Source: Tetraselmis striata (Eukaryota > Chlorophyta > Chlorodendrophyceae > Chlorodendrales > Chlorodendraceae). Taken from it: DNA of 64,000 bases. The DNA lies in contig VCJN01001564.1 of NCBI GenBank assembly GCA_006384855.1, positions 1-64,000 of the forward strand, read 5' to 3'. The translations under genes and the position numbers were made by a program. Position 1 is the stretch's first letter, and each line of letters begins with the position of its first letter. The notes under the pieces are model-generated. The model searched no databases. It was not told where the DNA came from and was given only the letters and a program-made list of their open reading frames with translations. This document shows positions 62,681 to 64,000 of this stretch, piece after piece.

Positions 62681-63739
62681 GTTAACTTTGCGGTATCTTT
62701 CTGCATACATGCGGTCACTGTTGATGCTGCTGTATATACTCGTAACCACAGGTAGCATACACAGGACATGCACAGGTAGCGGGGACCCGTCTGCCTGCCA
62801 TGCAGTAGGTCGTATCGTCTCAAACCTGCTTGCGAAATGAGCAGTTTTCCCGCCTGAGTCACTACGTCTCAGTACTACCAGGGGTATCCCCTGGTACTAC
62901 GAGCTGAAACAGGACGGGCATTACCCGCCAGGGCCAACGACTCAAACGGTCCCAGACCGGTCTCGAACTGAGGACCTCGCGGATATCCTCCTCGCGCGCC
63001 CACCAATTCTGGTACAGCCGGGCAAGGGCGCTGCTGCCACGCTGATGTGGGCACCGCTGAGTGTCAAGTGGCGGTCAGGCATGGTTTGTGGGAGAGGGGT
63101 TTTGTGCGGAAACAACGGGGAGGTTGGGGAGTGGAGAGAGGGTGGTGGTGGGTGGGGTGGGGGGGGGGGGGGGGGCTGGGCTGACACCCGCGGCATCGGG
63201 ACCCGTTGCTCATCCTTACTGCCGGCGCCCACACATCCACATGCAGTCGGCACCTCTGTACAGCGACTGGGACGATGCGCACCATCTCCATCCGCGAACG
63301 ATGTGGGATGAGCTTGATTCTTCCGGATGACGGTTGCATACGAGTGCAAGCGGCGAAGGTTTCCCCGGTAGGCAGGGACTCTAGCATCCATCACACCGCG
63401 TCACTGGGTGCCGGCAGAGAACACCGTCAGCAGAGCATCCGATGTACCCTCAGTTGACATGGACGCCGCTGTGGGGCGAGGCACACAAATGCCATAGCTC
63501 TACAGGGCGGAGGAGCTGTGAATGCACGCAGCAGCGTTTGTTGCCTCTCTATGCAAAGGAAGCCGTGACTGGGAAACCGGTGCACGCAGATATTTCCTTG
63601 CCGAGCCTGGTGCGGTACATGATGAAGCGCATTTTTGTTTTTGTGAGTCCTACACATATTACTATGAGGTACTACTGGTATGTATCCGCCGTATCAAAAT
63701 ATATACAATAATGGCGGATGAATACTATTTGTATATTAC

Positions 63740-64000
63740 TGTCTACACTCCTCCACACAAGTCCCAGGCTCCTTTTTCGCGGCGAATCTGAGTTTACGAA
63801 TAGTAAGGCGGCTGAATATACTTAGGGTTTATGGCCTGAACCTTGGAATGTTGCACATTTATGTTCAGCCTTTATCACCATAGGGTTTAAGCAAGCCCTT
63901 TAGCCCTAACAAGTGTCCTGCGCCACATTGAGCCACATTGAGCGTTCCCAGTTCCGCCCCCACAACTACAGCTATGCGTTGGTGCCCCATCGCGCATGTT
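63740..64000 (+). repeat. Dispersed repeat R, copy 2 (runs off the window)
   Basis: Same blocks as 38066-38330: CACAAGTCCCAGGCTCC, GGCGGCTGAATATACTTAGG, CACCATAGGGTTTAAGCAAG, GCCCTAACAAGTGTCCTG. The match reaches the last base, so the copy continues beyond the window. Confidence 0.7.

Larger units (their letters stand above)
61381..63739. other. 3' flank of the RRM gene; repeats only
   Basis: C-rich 3' region to about 61700, then TIR copy 7, repeat S and a G run at 63162-63176. No TGTAA was found within about 300 nt of the RRM stop. No gene recognised. Confidence 0.5.

Overview
The window looks like nuclear DNA of a GC-rich, intron-rich eukaryote, most likely a green alga (chlorophyte or prasinophyte). 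The gene set fits: a class II CPD photolyase, an R2R3-MYB factor of the plant S22 type, a CID8-13-like two-RRM protein, a plastid-type LON-domain protein, a PPR protein, THOC1, a TBC1D13-like RabGAP, and a KCTD-type BTB protein with a PHR domain. Six of the nine genes carry TGTAA, the chlorophyte poly(A) signal, 77-227 nt after their stop. No species is claimed. All gene models were assembled by hand from exon homology, splice sites and phase, without alignment software.

Layout. 291-6814 (-) is THOC1 (9 exons). It is divergent from a PPR gene at 8619-18427 (+, about 15 exons), one intron of which holds a 27-copy 51-nt minisatellite. 19648-22303 (-) is a coiled-coil/KCTD-BTB/PHR protein (8 exons). 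22.3-27.3 kb is accessory DNA: a truncated retroelement copy and an 18-copy minisatellite of about 68 nt. 27296-31578 (+) is an ankyrin/coiled-coil protein. It converges on a class II photolyase at 31947-37301 (-, 12 exons). 37.3-41.8 kb is repeat-rich, lower-GC DNA with a long hairpin. 41817-43341 (-) is an R2R3-MYB gene. 44.8-48.7 kb is a decayed non-LTR retroelement (RT plus a C-terminal endonuclease-like region). 49469-50407 (+) is an intronless LON-domain gene that converges on a TBC RabGAP gene at 51022-53784 (-). 53.8-59.6 kb is accessory DNA with a third retroelement fragment and a decayed tyrosine-recombinase gene. 59616-61380 (+) is the RRM gene. The right end carries repeats that also occur elsewhere in the window.

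The genes are unrelated housekeeping and regulatory genes, not an operon or pathway cluster. The unusual content is in the non-coding DNA: a family of about 160-nt elements with terminal inverted repeats, mostly inside introns; very long C runs, usually on the sense strand of short introns; and two places where related repeat copies appear to show where such runs arose. The genes also include three GC-AG introns, a 31-nt micro-exon and one or two apparent frameshifts beside G/C runs.
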